The notes under the pieces are model-generated. The model searched no databases. It saw only the letters and a program-made list of their open reading frames with translations, and was not told the DNA's origin. Below, in pieces: positions 52,691-61,392 of a stretch of DNA of 64,000 nt. Every line of letters begins with the position of its first letter. Position 1 is the stretch's first letter. Where the stretch lies: the NCBI RefSeq assembly GCF_022900255.1, contig NZ_JALIRM010000015.1:62001-126000 (forward strand). Direction: 5' to 3'. Position numbers and translations under genes: made by a program. Source of the DNA: Lederbergia wuyishanensis (GTDB lineage: Bacteria; Bacillota; Bacilli; Bacillales; Bacillaceae_C).

Positions 52691-54310
52691 ATGAAAACAA
52701 TCTGGTATAACGGAATGATCTATACAATGGAAAAAGAGGGAGAGACCGTTGAAGCAGTTGTGACGGATGATGACCTTATTATCGAAACGGGTTCCTTAAA
52801 GAGTTTACGACAGAAGTATGATACCGAGCGCTCAATCGATTTACATGGAGCTATGATGATTCCAGGATTGGTCGACAGTCATATGCATCTAATTGGGTAT
52901 GGAGAAACGTTTTTAAAGCTAAATGTTTCAGGGATGACATCTAAACTTGATGTTTTACATGCTATTAAGGAAAAAGTTGCAAAGTGTTCTCCTGGCGAAT
53001 GGATTATTGGAGAAGGGTGGAATGAAAACCTTTGGCTAGATAAAACACCTCTTTGTAAACGAGATTTGGATCTGGTAGCACCACAAAATCCAGTTGTTAT
53101 GAAAAGAGTTTGTCGACATGTCATTGTGGTTAACTCCCTAGTTATAAATACTGCAAATATTAATCCAATGCATCCAGACCCTGAAGGTGGAGTCATAGAA
53201 AGAGATAAAAACGGTGACTTTTCGGGAATTTTTAAGGATGAAGCTCAAAACTTAATTTTTTCAAAAATGCCAAGTATGACAGATGAATATGTAGAGAGAG
53301 CTTTGAGATTAGGGATTGAAAATTGTTGGAAATATGGATTGACAGGTGCCCATACGGAAGATTTAAGTTATTACGAAACATATAATAGAGCTATCACAGC
53401 TTTTATAAGAGTGTTAGGTGATGCATCAGTTCCATTTAAAGCACATCTACTTGTTCATCACAAAATTGTGGATGAGTGGAAAAAGGATGGCCACGAATTT
53501 ATGTCAAGCATTGGAAATATTGAATTTGGAGCCATGAAAATATTTGTCGATGGTTCGTTAGGAGGCAGAACAGCTCTTTTAAGTAAGCCGTACGCCGACG
53601 ATTCTACAACTCAAGGAATGGCCATTCATACATTATCAGAATTAAAGAATCTAGTCGCTAAAGCTAGAAAATATAAGATGCCAATCGCTACTCATGTTAT
53701 TGGGGATCTCGCTTTTGAATATGTACTGGATGCAATTGAAGAATTTCCCCCGCCTAATGGAGAAAGGGACAGGCTTATCCATGCTCAAATATTACGACAG
53801 GATTTAATAGATCGCGCAAAAAAAATACCAGTTGTAATCGACATACAGCCTGGTTTTACAGCTTCGGATTTTCCGTGGGTTATCGACAGAGTTGGAAAAG
53901 AAAACATGGCTAATAATTATGCGTGGAAGACACTTATTGATAGCGGTCTCCATTGTTCGGGCGGATCGGACGCTCCAATAGAGTCGGTGAACCCTTTACT
54001 AGGTATTCATGCGGCTGTTACTCGTGAAAAGCCTTATGACCATTCTCATAAAATATATATGCTAGAACAAAGATTGTCTATGTTTGAAGCCATTTCACTT
54101 TACACAACAGGTAGCGCTTTTGCATGTGGGCATGCTCACAATCGAGGGATGATAAAGCCAGGATTCACAGCAGATTTTACTGCTTTTAATAAAGACTTAT
54201 TTGCCTTAGAAAATGAAGATATTTTAAAAGCATCCGTAGAGATGACAGTTGTTGATGGGAAAATTGTTTATCAAAAAACAAAGGCTAGAGCTAGACAAAA
54301 CCTAACATAA
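52691..54310 (+). CDS. ytcJ: YtcJ-like amidohydrolase
   Basis: This is a 539-residue amidohydrolase-superfamily enzyme of the YtcJ/NfdA type. Metal-site and family blocks are visible: GLVDSHMHL, GEGWNENLW, VDGSLGGRTALL, THVIGDLA, and SGGSDAPIESVNP. Relatives include N-substituted formamide deformylases; the native substrate is unknown. Length is as in B. subtilis YtcJ. The start is the ATG at 52691, with GGAAGGTG upstream. It is a single gene. Confidence 0.87.
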   Translation: MKTIWYNGMIYTMEKEGETVEAVVTDDDLIIETGSLKSLRQKYDTERSIDLHGAMMIPGLVDSHMHLIGYGETFLKLNVSGMTSKLDVLHAIKEKVAKCSPGEWIIGEGWNENLWLDKTPLCKRDLDLVAPQNPVVMKRVCRHVIVVNSLVINTANINPMHPDPEGGVIERDKNGDFSGIFKDEAQNLIFSKMPSMTDEYVERALRLGIENCWKYGLTGAHTEDLSYYETYNRAITAFIRVLGDASVPFKAHLLVHHKIVDEWKKDGHEFMSSIGNIEFGAMKIFVDGSLGGRTALLSKPYADDSTTQGMAIHTLSELKNLVAKARKYKMPIATHVIGDLAFEYVLDAIEEFPPPNGERDRLIHAQILRQDLIDRAKKIPVVIDIQPGFTASDFPWVIDRVGKENMANNYAWKTLIDSGLHCSGGSDAPIESVNPLLGIHAAVTREKPYDHSHKIYMLEQRLSMFEAISLYTTGSAFACGHAHNRGMIKPGFTADFTAFNKDLFALENEDILKASVEMTVVDGKIVYQKTKARARQNLT

Positions 54311-54419
54311 AAGGAATTCTACTTTCCAATAAACAGCAGTAAAAAAGTTAAGGCATTATTTATTTAAATCGTATATAATAAAAGTTATTTCGTAAATCTA
54401 AATAACAGGGGAAAATACG

Positions 54420-55337
54420 ATGGAAAATCATAATCGTGAAGGAATATTATATGCGGTAGCCGCCTATTCAACCTGGGGGATTTTACCAATATATTGGAAG
54501 CAAATCGTTGATGTTTCAGCCCATGAAGTATTAGCGAATCGAATTTTTTGGTCATTTTGGTTTATGGTACTTATTTTAATTTTCAGCAAAAAATTACCAT
54601 CATTCATAAAAAGTTTAAAGGAGTTTCAAAAACAACCTAAGCTGTTTGCAGCACTCGCAGCCGCATCCATTTTGGTAAGTGCCAATTGGTTTTTGTTTAT
54701 ATGGGCTGTTAATAGCGATAGAGTTGTAGAGTCCAGCCTTGGATATTACATCAATCCATTAATCAGCATCGTTCTTGGAATTATCTTTTTAAAAGAATCC
54801 CTATCAAAAATTCAAATATTGTCCTTCTTTTTGGCATTAGCTGGAGTACTAATATTAACGATTTCGTATGGGAAATTCCCATGGGTTTCTTTTGGTCTTG
54901 CGCTCTCTTTTGGAGTGTACGGCTTAGTTAAAAAAGTAATTAAAGTTGATTCATCGATCGGTTTAGCATTGGAAACTCTAGTTATTATGCCGATTGCATT
55001 TATCTACCTTTCTATCCATATGAAGAATGGCACGAGTGCATTATTTTCAGAATCAATATCAAATGATGTTTTACTTGTTGCCTCAGGAGCAATAACAGCA
55101 ATACCGCTGCTTTTTTTTGCTAAAGGTGTACAAAAGATTCCACTCTATTTAATGGGCTTTATTCAATATATCGCTCCAACAATGATGCTCATTTTAGGAG
55201 TTTTCTTATACGGAGAACCATTTGGAGCAACTCGTCTTATCGCTTTTGCTTTTATTTGGGGCGCCCTTGCATTAGTTACACTATCATCGATAAATTGGAA
55301 TCAAGTTAGAGGAAGAAATAGAAATAAAGTTGCATAA
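54420..55337 (+). CDS. rarD: RarD, EamA-family transporter
   Basis: This is a 305-residue membrane protein with 10 hydrophobic segments arranged as two EamA repeats. The opening REGILYAVAAYSTWGILPIYWKQ and the ANWFLFIWAV...ESSLGYYINPL block are typical of RarD. It probably exports a metabolite or drug-like compound; the substrate is not known. CAGGGG lies upstream of the ATG. It is followed by a strong terminator. Confidence 0.9.
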   Translation: MENHNREGILYAVAAYSTWGILPIYWKQIVDVSAHEVLANRIFWSFWFMVLILIFSKKLPSFIKSLKEFQKQPKLFAALAAASILVSANWFLFIWAVNSDRVVESSLGYYINPLISIVLGIIFLKESLSKIQILSFFLALAGVLILTISYGKFPWVSFGLALSFGVYGLVKKVIKVDSSIGLALETLVIMPIAFIYLSIHMKNGTSALFSESISNDVLLVASGAITAIPLLFFAKGVQKIPLYLMGFIQYIAPTMMLILGVFLYGEPFGATRLIAFAFIWGALALVTLSSINWNQVRGRNRNKVA

Positions 55338-55364
55338 ATCCACTTCGTAATGGTGCAATGAAGA

Positions 55365-55409
55365 AAAGCGAGAATCTATGCCGTTAAGGTTAGAGTCTCG
55401 CTTTTATTT
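55365..55409 (+). terminator. rarD terminator
   Basis: A 12-bp stem AAGCGAGAATCT/AGAGTCTCGCTT (one G-T-like mismatch) followed by TTATTTATT. Confidence 0.85.
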
Positions 55410-55659
55410 ATTCTTAGTTTATTTTAGAATGCTTCATACTAAACTTTTCACGTTTTTCCAAGCTTCTTAATTGGAAGGAATCAATTTTTGTGGTTTTCCT
55501 TCTCTTAGGATAGTGAATCAAGACTAAGAAGCCAATTCTGAGCTGGTCAATGTCTCGATTCATAAAACAAAATATTAAACAGTTTGTGCTTCGATTAGTG
55601 AATCGTGATAGATAAATCACTAAAAGGAACTACTGACACTTGATCCTCTGTAAGCAAGA
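55410..55659. other. Gap between rarD and nadF2
   Basis: A minus-strand frame at 55414-55563 (about 49 residues, KRRKTTKI...-type basic sequence) is open but lacks a ribosome-binding site. Nothing else is recognisable. Confidence 0.35.
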
Positions 55660-56460
55660 TTATAAAAATGTCCGTTTTACTTTTTCCCAAAATGAATTGT
55701 TTTTGAGTTTAACTGTTTTAATACGTTTATCAGATAAAACGATTTCGACCTGCTCAACGTGTTGGGTGCTTAACGCTTCGTTATCCATCCCCATTGTAGG
55801 ATAATCGTTTCCATCCTGGACAATTTTTAATAACAATTTTCTGCCCTCACTTAATATGAATGGAGAACCGAGGGTACGGTAACGGTTATTATTTAATGAT
55901 GCCATTTCACTTACTTGGAGACATGGAAGAAGTGGATCAACTACGGCACCTTTGACGGATTTATTATAAGCCGTGCTTCCAGTAGGTGTAGCAATGACCA
56001 TTCCATCGCCACGGAAAGTTTCAAAGTGTAAACCATCGATAAAAACATCCATTACTAGTGTTTTAATGATTCCTGATCGAATTGTAAATTCATTTAAACA
56101 ATAGAATGAGCCTTCTTTATCCACATCGACCTTAATAATTGGATAGCGCCTAACTTCTATTTGTTCACTTGTCATAGCATCAATCATCGCGTGTAAGTTG
56201 TCAATATGAAAATCACAATATAAACCTTGCATTCCATCGTCTTGAATTCCTGCATAAAGACAATCTTGTCGGAACCCTGTTTTACGAACTGCCTGCAAAA
56301 ACGTACCATCTCCGCCTATACTGGCAATGAGATTTGCTTCTTGTGAGTTCTTTACAATATTAAATCCGTATCTTTCGGCAAGTTCAGTAAGAACAGATAT
56401 CTTTTCAATACTGCCTGGACTATTTTTATGGAAAAAGAAAATATTGTTACGTTGTTCCAT
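55660..56460 (-). CDS. nadF2: NAD kinase 2
   Basis: This is a 266-residue NAD kinase of the second Bacillus type (PpnKB/YtdI) that makes NADP from NAD and ATP. The phosphate-binding motif G49-G-D51-G is present, with LNEFTIRSG and the glycine-rich TPTGSTAYNKS. Length is usual for the family. It is a single minus-strand gene, divergent from sppA; a GGGGGA site precedes the ATG. Confidence 0.94.
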   Translation of the reverse strand: MEQRNNIFFFHKNSPGSIEKISVLTELAERYGFNIVKNSQEANLIASIGGDGTFLQAVRKTGFRQDCLYAGIQDDGMQGLYCDFHIDNLHAMIDAMTSEQIEVRRYPIIKVDVDKEGSFYCLNEFTIRSGIIKTLVMDVFIDGLHFETFRGDGMVIATPTGSTAYNKSVKGAVVDPLLPCLQVSEMASLNNNRYRTLGSPFILSEGRKLLLKIVQDGNDYPTMGMDNEALSTQHVEQVEIVLSDKRIKTVKLKNNSFWEKVKRTFL

Positions 56461-56609
56461 TTATATATCCCCCTAGGAGTTATTGCCATCAATTGGGCGT
56501 ATGTAAAATTATTAGATAGGTCTATGTATTTATTTTATCATTAGTTTGAAACTATTTAAAAGAAAGAGACGTATATACATAAGGGAACGCACTAAAAGGA
56601 GGAAAACAG

Positions 56610-57617
56610 ATGAATGGAAAACGTTGGGCGGCCCTAGGAATTGCTGCCGCAGTATTTTTTGTATCAAGTATGATTAACATGGCGAGCGCCTTTATTTTTT
56701 CGGATTTTACCAAGGTGTTTGGAGAAAATTTTTCGGCGAATAAAACATTTACTGAAGAAATTGTTGAAACGGGAAATCCCGCAAAAAAAATTGCCGTACT
56801 TGAAGTTGACGGAGTAATTCAAGATACAGGAGAGGCTTCGTCCATATTTTCAACAAATGGCTACTTACATAGGGAATTCATGAAGCAATTAAATATGGTT
56901 AAAGATGATAAAAATATAAAAGCGATCGTCTTACGCGTCAATTCACCAGGTGGAGGAACGAATGAGTCAGCTGAAATCCATCATAAATTAGTTCAAATTA
57001 AGGAAGAAACGAAGAAACCAATTTACGTTTCGATGGGATCAATGGCTGCATCTGGCGGATATTATATTTCTACACCTGCTGATAAAATTTTTGCAAGTCC
57101 TGAAACATTGACAGGTTCCCTTGGGGTTATTATGCAAGGTATTAACGTAAGTGAACTTGCTGAGAAATATGGTGTCGATTTTATGACGATTAAGAGCGGT
57201 CCGTATAAAGACATTATGAGCTCATATCGTCACATGACGAAAGAAGAAGAAGATATTTTACAATCAATGCTAAAAAATTCTTATGATCAATTTGTAAAAA
57301 TTATTGCTGAAGGTCGAGGAATGACTGATGAGCAAGTTCGCAAACTTGCAGATGGAAGAATTTATGACGGAAGACAAGCAAAAGAAGTAGGTCTAATTGA
57401 TGATTTTGGTTATCAGGAAGATGTGATCGAGCAATTGAAAAAAGATCATAAATTAGCAGGTGCACAAGTGGTTCGTTATTCATCAAGTGTAGGACTTGGC
57501 TCCCTGTTTGGAGTAGCTGCGCAAAAAATTGGTGGAAAACAGGCTGAAATGACAGGGATATTAAATCTCTTATCTAAACCCAATTCTCCTAAGTTAATGT
57601 ATCTATACTCTGAATAA
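56610..57617 (+). CDS. sppA: SppA, signal peptide peptidase
   Basis: This is a 335-residue membrane-bound serine protease (family S49) that degrades leftover signal peptides. It has one N-terminal membrane helix (about residues 7-28), the catalytic serine S148 in SMAASGGYY and the lysine base K200 in KSGPYKD; these correspond to S147/K199 of B. subtilis SppA. Length matches. AGGAGG precedes the ATG. yteJ follows after 16 bases in a two-gene operon. Confidence 0.95.
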   Translation: MNGKRWAALGIAAAVFFVSSMINMASAFIFSDFTKVFGENFSANKTFTEEIVETGNPAKKIAVLEVDGVIQDTGEASSIFSTNGYLHREFMKQLNMVKDDKNIKAIVLRVNSPGGGTNESAEIHHKLVQIKEETKKPIYVSMGSMAASGGYYISTPADKIFASPETLTGSLGVIMQGINVSELAEKYGVDFMTIKSGPYKDIMSSYRHMTKEEEDILQSMLKNSYDQFVKIIAEGRGMTDEQVRKLADGRIYDGRQAKEVGLIDDFGYQEDVIEQLKKDHKLAGAQVVRYSSSVGLGSLFGVAAQKIGGKQAEMTGILNLLSKPNSPKLMYLYSE

Positions 57618-57633
57618 AAAGGGGATAATCAGA

Positions 57634-58119
57634 ATGGAAAATCATATTGTAGAAGAACTTCAAATCCCATCAGGGTCATATCATTATGCAGGGTTTTGGA
57701 TGAGGTTTTGGGCTTATTTGCTTGACGGTATTATTATCTTCAGCATTAATGGAATTCTCGTAAAACCCATTTTCAGAGGTGTAGGGATTTCCCTCTCGGA
57801 TTCTGGAATTATTTCCCCTTATGGTATAACTGCAGGGCTAATATTCTATCTGTATTTTATTTTAATGACAAAATTCTATAGCCAAACGCTTGGAAAGATG
57901 GTATTTGGCTTGAAGGTCGTTCCTTTAAAGGGTGATCAATTAACATGGGGAACGGTTATTTTTAGGGAAGGAATTGGTCGTTATATTTCTGCCACCTTTA
58001 ACTTCCTATATGCAGTAGTAGCATTTACACCGAAAAAACAAGGTTTACATGATATTTTTGCAGATACTACCGTTATTCATGAACGTACAAAAATAGTAGA
58101 AGGACCCGCTTATTCGTAA
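57634..58119 (+). CDS. yteJ: YteJ, RDD-family membrane protein
   Basis: This is a 161-residue membrane protein with an RDD domain (AGFWMRFWAYLLDGIIIF with the conserved R and D, plus QTLGKMVFGLKVV) and three to four membrane helices. In B. subtilis YteJ acts with SppA as a regulator of its activity. The spacing and shared transcription unit here support the same link. The stop codon lies inside the terminator stem. Confidence 0.92.
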   Translation: MENHIVEELQIPSGSYHYAGFWMRFWAYLLDGIIIFSINGILVKPIFRGVGISLSDSGIISPYGITAGLIFYLYFILMTKFYSQTLGKMVFGLKVVPLKGDQLTWGTVIFREGIGRYISATFNFLYAVVAFTPKKQGLHDIFADTTVIHERTKIVEGPAYS

Positions 58120-58138
58120 GCGGGTTTATTTTATTTTT
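58104..58138 (+). terminator. sppA-yteJ terminator with UUCG loop
   Basis: A 9-bp ACCCGCTTA/TAAGCGGGT stem closed by a TTCG tetraloop (58113-58116) and followed by a T-rich tract; it includes the yteJ stop codon. Confidence 0.93.
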
Positions 58139-58169
58139 AGATGGAAATAATGAAGGCCGGAGGGATGAT

Positions 58170-58805
58170 ATGACTCTTCCTATTTTAGGCGGCCTGCTGT
58201 TGATTTTATTATTTATTTTACTTATTTTTATGAAAATTAAGATAGAATTATTTTTTCTGCTTAGCCAATCAGACAATTATATAACAATCGTAATCGTTGC
58301 TTTATTTGGATTAGTGCGTATTAGAAAGAAATTCTCGTTAGAAGAAGTTTTTTCTGGTGAAGGCACTAAAGATATAGAAGAAGTGATTCCGGATTTTTCG
58401 TGGGATTCGACTAAACAACTTTTGAAAAATATGAAACCCGCTTTAACAATAATGAAGGCTTTTATACGAACAATAAGAATATCAAAATTAGAATGGCGAA
58501 CAAAGATTGGAACAGGTGACGCAGCATTAACAGGTGCAGTAGCTGGAGCAATTTGGGCAATAAAGGGAGCTTTAATATCTTTTATTAGAAGCTTCCTTTT
58601 CTTTAAAAATCGGCCTTTAATCACCGTGCAGCCAAATTTTCAAGGATTTTCCGCAGAAACGAATATCCGATGTATGGTTGAAATGAAAACAGGAAAAGCT
58701 ATGGTAGCCGGGATTAAAATGTATAAAGAATGGAAAAAGTACCAAAAATCCTCTCAATTCAATGGGGAAAATCAAAAGATAGTCAGGAGGACCATCAATG
58801 GATGA
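58170..58805 (+). CDS. ytfI: YtfI, DUF2953 protein
   Basis: This is a 211-residue protein with an N-terminal membrane helix (residues 3-20) and a DUF2953 domain (LEWRTKIGTGDAALTGAVAGAIWAIKG). The family is sporulation-associated in B. subtilis through its operon with ytfJ; the biochemical role is unknown. GGAGGG precedes the ATG. It overlaps ytfJ by 8 bases. Confidence 0.9.
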   Translation: MTLPILGGLLLILLFILLIFMKIKIELFFLLSQSDNYITIVIVALFGLVRIRKKFSLEEVFSGEGTKDIEEVIPDFSWDSTKQLLKNMKPALTIMKAFIRTIRISKLEWRTKIGTGDAALTGAVAGAIWAIKGALISFIRSFLFFKNRPLITVQPNFQGFSAETNIRCMVEMKTGKAMVAGIKMYKEWKKYQKSSQFNGENQKIVRRTING

Positions 58806-59265
58806 ACATCCAATTCAAGGCGTTATGACAACAGCAATGGAAAATCTCAAGGAAATGATCGATGTCAATACTATTATTGGTGATCCAGTAGAAACACCTG
58901 ATGGAGGAGTCATTTTAACGGTCTCAAAAGTAGGATTTGGCTTTGCAATGGGCGGCAGTGAGTTTAAAAGTGGAGGCTCATCAGGTAGTTCGGATGATGA
59001 AGGTGGGCAAGGCTCCTATTTACCGTTTGGAGGAGGAAGTGGGGGAGGTGTTTCCATTACACCAATTGCATTCTTAATAGTAAATAAACACGGTGTTAAC
59101 ATGCTCCATTTGGAACAAAATACACACTTGTTTGAAAAAATGATTGATTTAGCGCCAACCGCTTTTGAGAAAATACAGAAAATGACGAGTGGTTTTTCCA
59201 ATAAAAAACAGCAGCAACAGCAAGAACAATCGGATAAGAAGGAAAACTTAGATTTTGAGTTGTGA
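58798..59265 (+). CDS. ytfJ: YtfJ, GerW-family spore protein
   Basis: This is a 155-residue GerW/YtfJ family protein. The N-terminal HPIQGVMTTAMENLKEMIDVNTIIGDPVET and the VSITPIAFLIVNK block are typical, separated by a glycine/serine-rich loop. The tail is a glutamine/lysine-rich extension. Members are forespore-made proteins implicated in germination. The start overlaps ytfI, with CAGGAGG inside its 3' end. Confidence 0.93.
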   Translation: MDEHPIQGVMTTAMENLKEMIDVNTIIGDPVETPDGGVILTVSKVGFGFAMGGSEFKSGGSSGSSDDEGGQGSYLPFGGGSGGGVSITPIAFLIVNKHGVNMLHLEQNTHLFEKMIDLAPTAFEKIQKMTSGFSNKKQQQQQEQSDKKENLDFEL

Positions 59266-59270
59266 TACCG

Positions 59271-59306
59271 ATAACTCGCTTGACAATAGCGAGTTATTTT
59301 ATTTTT
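59271..59306 (+). terminator. ytfIJ terminator
   Basis: A 9-bp ATAACTCGC/GCGAGTTAT stem followed by TTTATTTTTATTTT. Confidence 0.88.
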
Positions 59307-59388
59307 ATTTTGCAGTCTTTTTCCTTGCAGTAGTGGAAATTTTAGGCAATGATATAAGAGTACATATTTTTTGAAGGAGGAATGAAGT

Positions 59389-59889
59389 ATGGCAGCAGTT
59401 ACGTTTAAAGGGAATCCAATGACTCTTATTGGAAATGAAGTAAAGGCCGGCGATAAAGCACCAGATTTCACTGTTTTAGCAAATGATTTATCAGAAGTGA
59501 AACTAAGTGATTATAAAGGCTCTATTCGTCTAATTAGTGTCGTCCCCTCAGTAGATACTGGAGTTTGTGCAGCACAAACAAAACGTTTTAATGAAGAAAT
59601 TGCGAATTTAGGAAATGTTCAAGTACTCACGATTTCGGCTGATTTACCATTTGCACAAGCACGCTGGGCAAATGAAAATAGTCTAAATGACGCGAAAATC
59701 TTCTCCGATTATCGTGATCTTTCCTTTGGTGAAGCGTATGGTGTTGTAATGAAAGAACTCCGTCTATTAGCTCGAAGTGTATTTGTTATTGATAGCGAAG
59801 ACACGATTGTGTATGCAGAATATGTAAGTGAAGTAACGAATCATCCGGATTATGATGCGGCTTTAGATGCAGCAAAACAAGCAAAATAA
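59389..59889 (+). CDS. tpx: Thiol peroxidase (Tpx) lacking the resolving cysteine
   Basis: This is a 166-residue atypical 2-Cys peroxiredoxin by family, which reduces peroxides with thioredoxin. The peroxidatic cysteine is C60 in VPSVDTGVC. The resolving cysteine, expected at residue 94 in the RWC/RFC motif, is alanine (RWANEN), and C60 is the only cysteine in the protein. It is otherwise full length and highly Tpx-like (ELRLLARSVFVID). GGAGG precedes the ATG. It must either work as a 1-Cys enzyme or be impaired. Confidence 0.93.
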   Translation: MAAVTFKGNPMTLIGNEVKAGDKAPDFTVLANDLSEVKLSDYKGSIRLISVVPSVDTGVCAAQTKRFNEEIANLGNVQVLTISADLPFAQARWANENSLNDAKIFSDYRDLSFGEAYGVVMKELRLLARSVFVIDSEDTIVYAEYVSEVTNHPDYDAALDAAKQAK

Positions 59890-59911
59890 AGAATAAAACT
59901 AACTAAACAAA

Positions 59912-59950
59912 AGAGAGATTGGAATATTATCCGATCTCTCTATATTTATT
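59912..59950 (+). terminator. tpx terminator
   Basis: A GAGAGATTGG/CCGATCTCTC stem (one G-T pair) followed by TATATTTATTT. Confidence 0.8.
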
Positions 59951-60090
59951 TAAGGTTCTTTTCTAAACATTATTGTTTTTTCAAGTACATTAATAATAAG
60001 GAATGAAAATGAACCTTTTACAAAAACAACAAACTTTACGAAAACTGCTTTTTAACATACCAACATAGTTAAGGGTATACATAGATATTT

Positions 60091-61212
60091 TTACAAAAAG
60101 GTGTCCGTAATTTTTTGTAGTCTGTTTGCAACCCATTCAATATCATATCCTACTTCGTTAAGAATAACGGTATTGTATATTTCTTCTAAGCCGATGCGCA
60201 GCATATAACAATAAACTTTTTCCTTTGCTTCAGGTGAATCAATATATTTATTTCTTATTTGCTGGATAAGTGGCTGAAGTTTATCTTCATTCCAAAATAA
60301 AATATTTGCTTTGTCATATAAATGATCACCGTACAAGGAAAGACTCCAATCAATTATACCTGTAATTTTTCCGTTCTCTGCTAGTAGATTAAACGATCCT
60401 AAATCTCCGTGAATCATATTTTTTTTGCCTATAGAGATACTGTTTATATGAGATTTTAATTTTTGTAAAGCGTTGGTTACTACACTTGAATCTAAACCAT
60501 TCCGTTCAAGGGGTGCCCAATTATAAATCTTCTCGTTGTAGACTGCTTTTATAAAATCCTCCCATGTTGGATAAGCCCCATGTCCGTTATTATCATATCT
60601 ACCATAACCATTTTGTTCAGTTACTTCTATTGACTCCAATATTTCTAATGTTTTCATTATTGATGGAACGATATCTAGTAATTCCTGGCTGTTTAAATCG
60701 AATAATTTTTTACCTTCAATATAATTCGATATTGAATAAGCAACACCATCTTCTACCTCCACTTTCAATACATTCCTTAGAGGCAGTAGGTGATTATAAT
60801 GGTTATAGACCCATTTCTCTTTTTCATATACTTCAGGACGATTTCCAACTTGAAATACATATTTACTAATTTCTGTATTAAATGAGTATGTTTGAGAAAC
60901 TAGTCCACCACTAAGCTCCTTAAAATCATAACCATTGGGATAATGATTTGTAACTATGCGTTGAATCTCCATTTCAGATAACTTCTTTGCCATAGGAAGC
61001 GCTCCTTTAAAATATATTTTTCCTAACAGTAATTCATCTAAGGAGAGTTGATATATTTGGCTTAGTGCAATAATGGAGTCAATGTCTGGATAATATTTAC
61101 CGACTTCCCAATTCGAAAGTGTTTGTCTTGTAATGTTCAATTTTTCAGCCACTTGCTCTTGGGTAAATCCTGCTTTTTTTCTTCTTAATTTAAGTTTTTC
61201 ACCAATATTCAT
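60091..61212 (-). CDS. XRE helix-turn-helix fused to an APH(4)-like phosphotransferase
   Basis: This is a 373-residue protein. Residues 5-66 are an XRE DNA-binding domain (FTQEQVAEKLNITRQTLSNWE). Residues about 78-370 are an APH-type kinase with H268-G-D270-x5-N and D288-W, and blocks very like hygromycin B 4-O-phosphotransferase (GAYPTWEDFIKAVYNEKIYNW, IIDWSLSLYGD, ANILFWNE, MLRIGLEEIY). An internal ATG at 60993 (M74) has AAAGGAG 8 bases upstream, so a kinase without the HTH could also be made. Resistance to an antibiotic is possible but not shown. Confidence 0.85.
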   Translation of the reverse strand: MNIGEKLKLRRKKAGFTQEQVAEKLNITRQTLSNWEVGKYYPDIDSIIALSQIYQLSLDELLLGKIYFKGALPMAKKLSEMEIQRIVTNHYPNGYDFKELSGGLVSQTYSFNTEISKYVFQVGNRPEVYEKEKWVYNHYNHLLPLRNVLKVEVEDGVAYSISNYIEGKKLFDLNSQELLDIVPSIMKTLEILESIEVTEQNGYGRYDNNGHGAYPTWEDFIKAVYNEKIYNWAPLERNGLDSSVVTNALQKLKSHINSISIGKKNMIHGDLGSFNLLAENGKITGIIDWSLSLYGDHLYDKANILFWNEDKLQPLIQQIRNKYIDSPEAKEKVYCYMLRIGLEEIYNTVILNEVGYDIEWVANRLQKITDTFL

Positions 61213-61392
61213 ATCTTTCCCTCCCTAATCAAATTTTCTCACAATTGTTAGAAAAAGCTAGCAAGCCTTCCTTGCTTATTATCTTTATATCTGAAAAATG
61301 GAGCCTAATTATATAGTTTTAAACTTATTTCTTGTTTGCTGAGTTAACGAAAGCTAAACTATAAGTATAGAAGCTTGATGGGGGGAAGGAAT

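Noticed and set aside
55414-55620. Minus-strand 49-68 residue frame beside nadF2
   Set aside because: No ribosome-binding site before any start; reads into the rarD terminator; no family resemblance.
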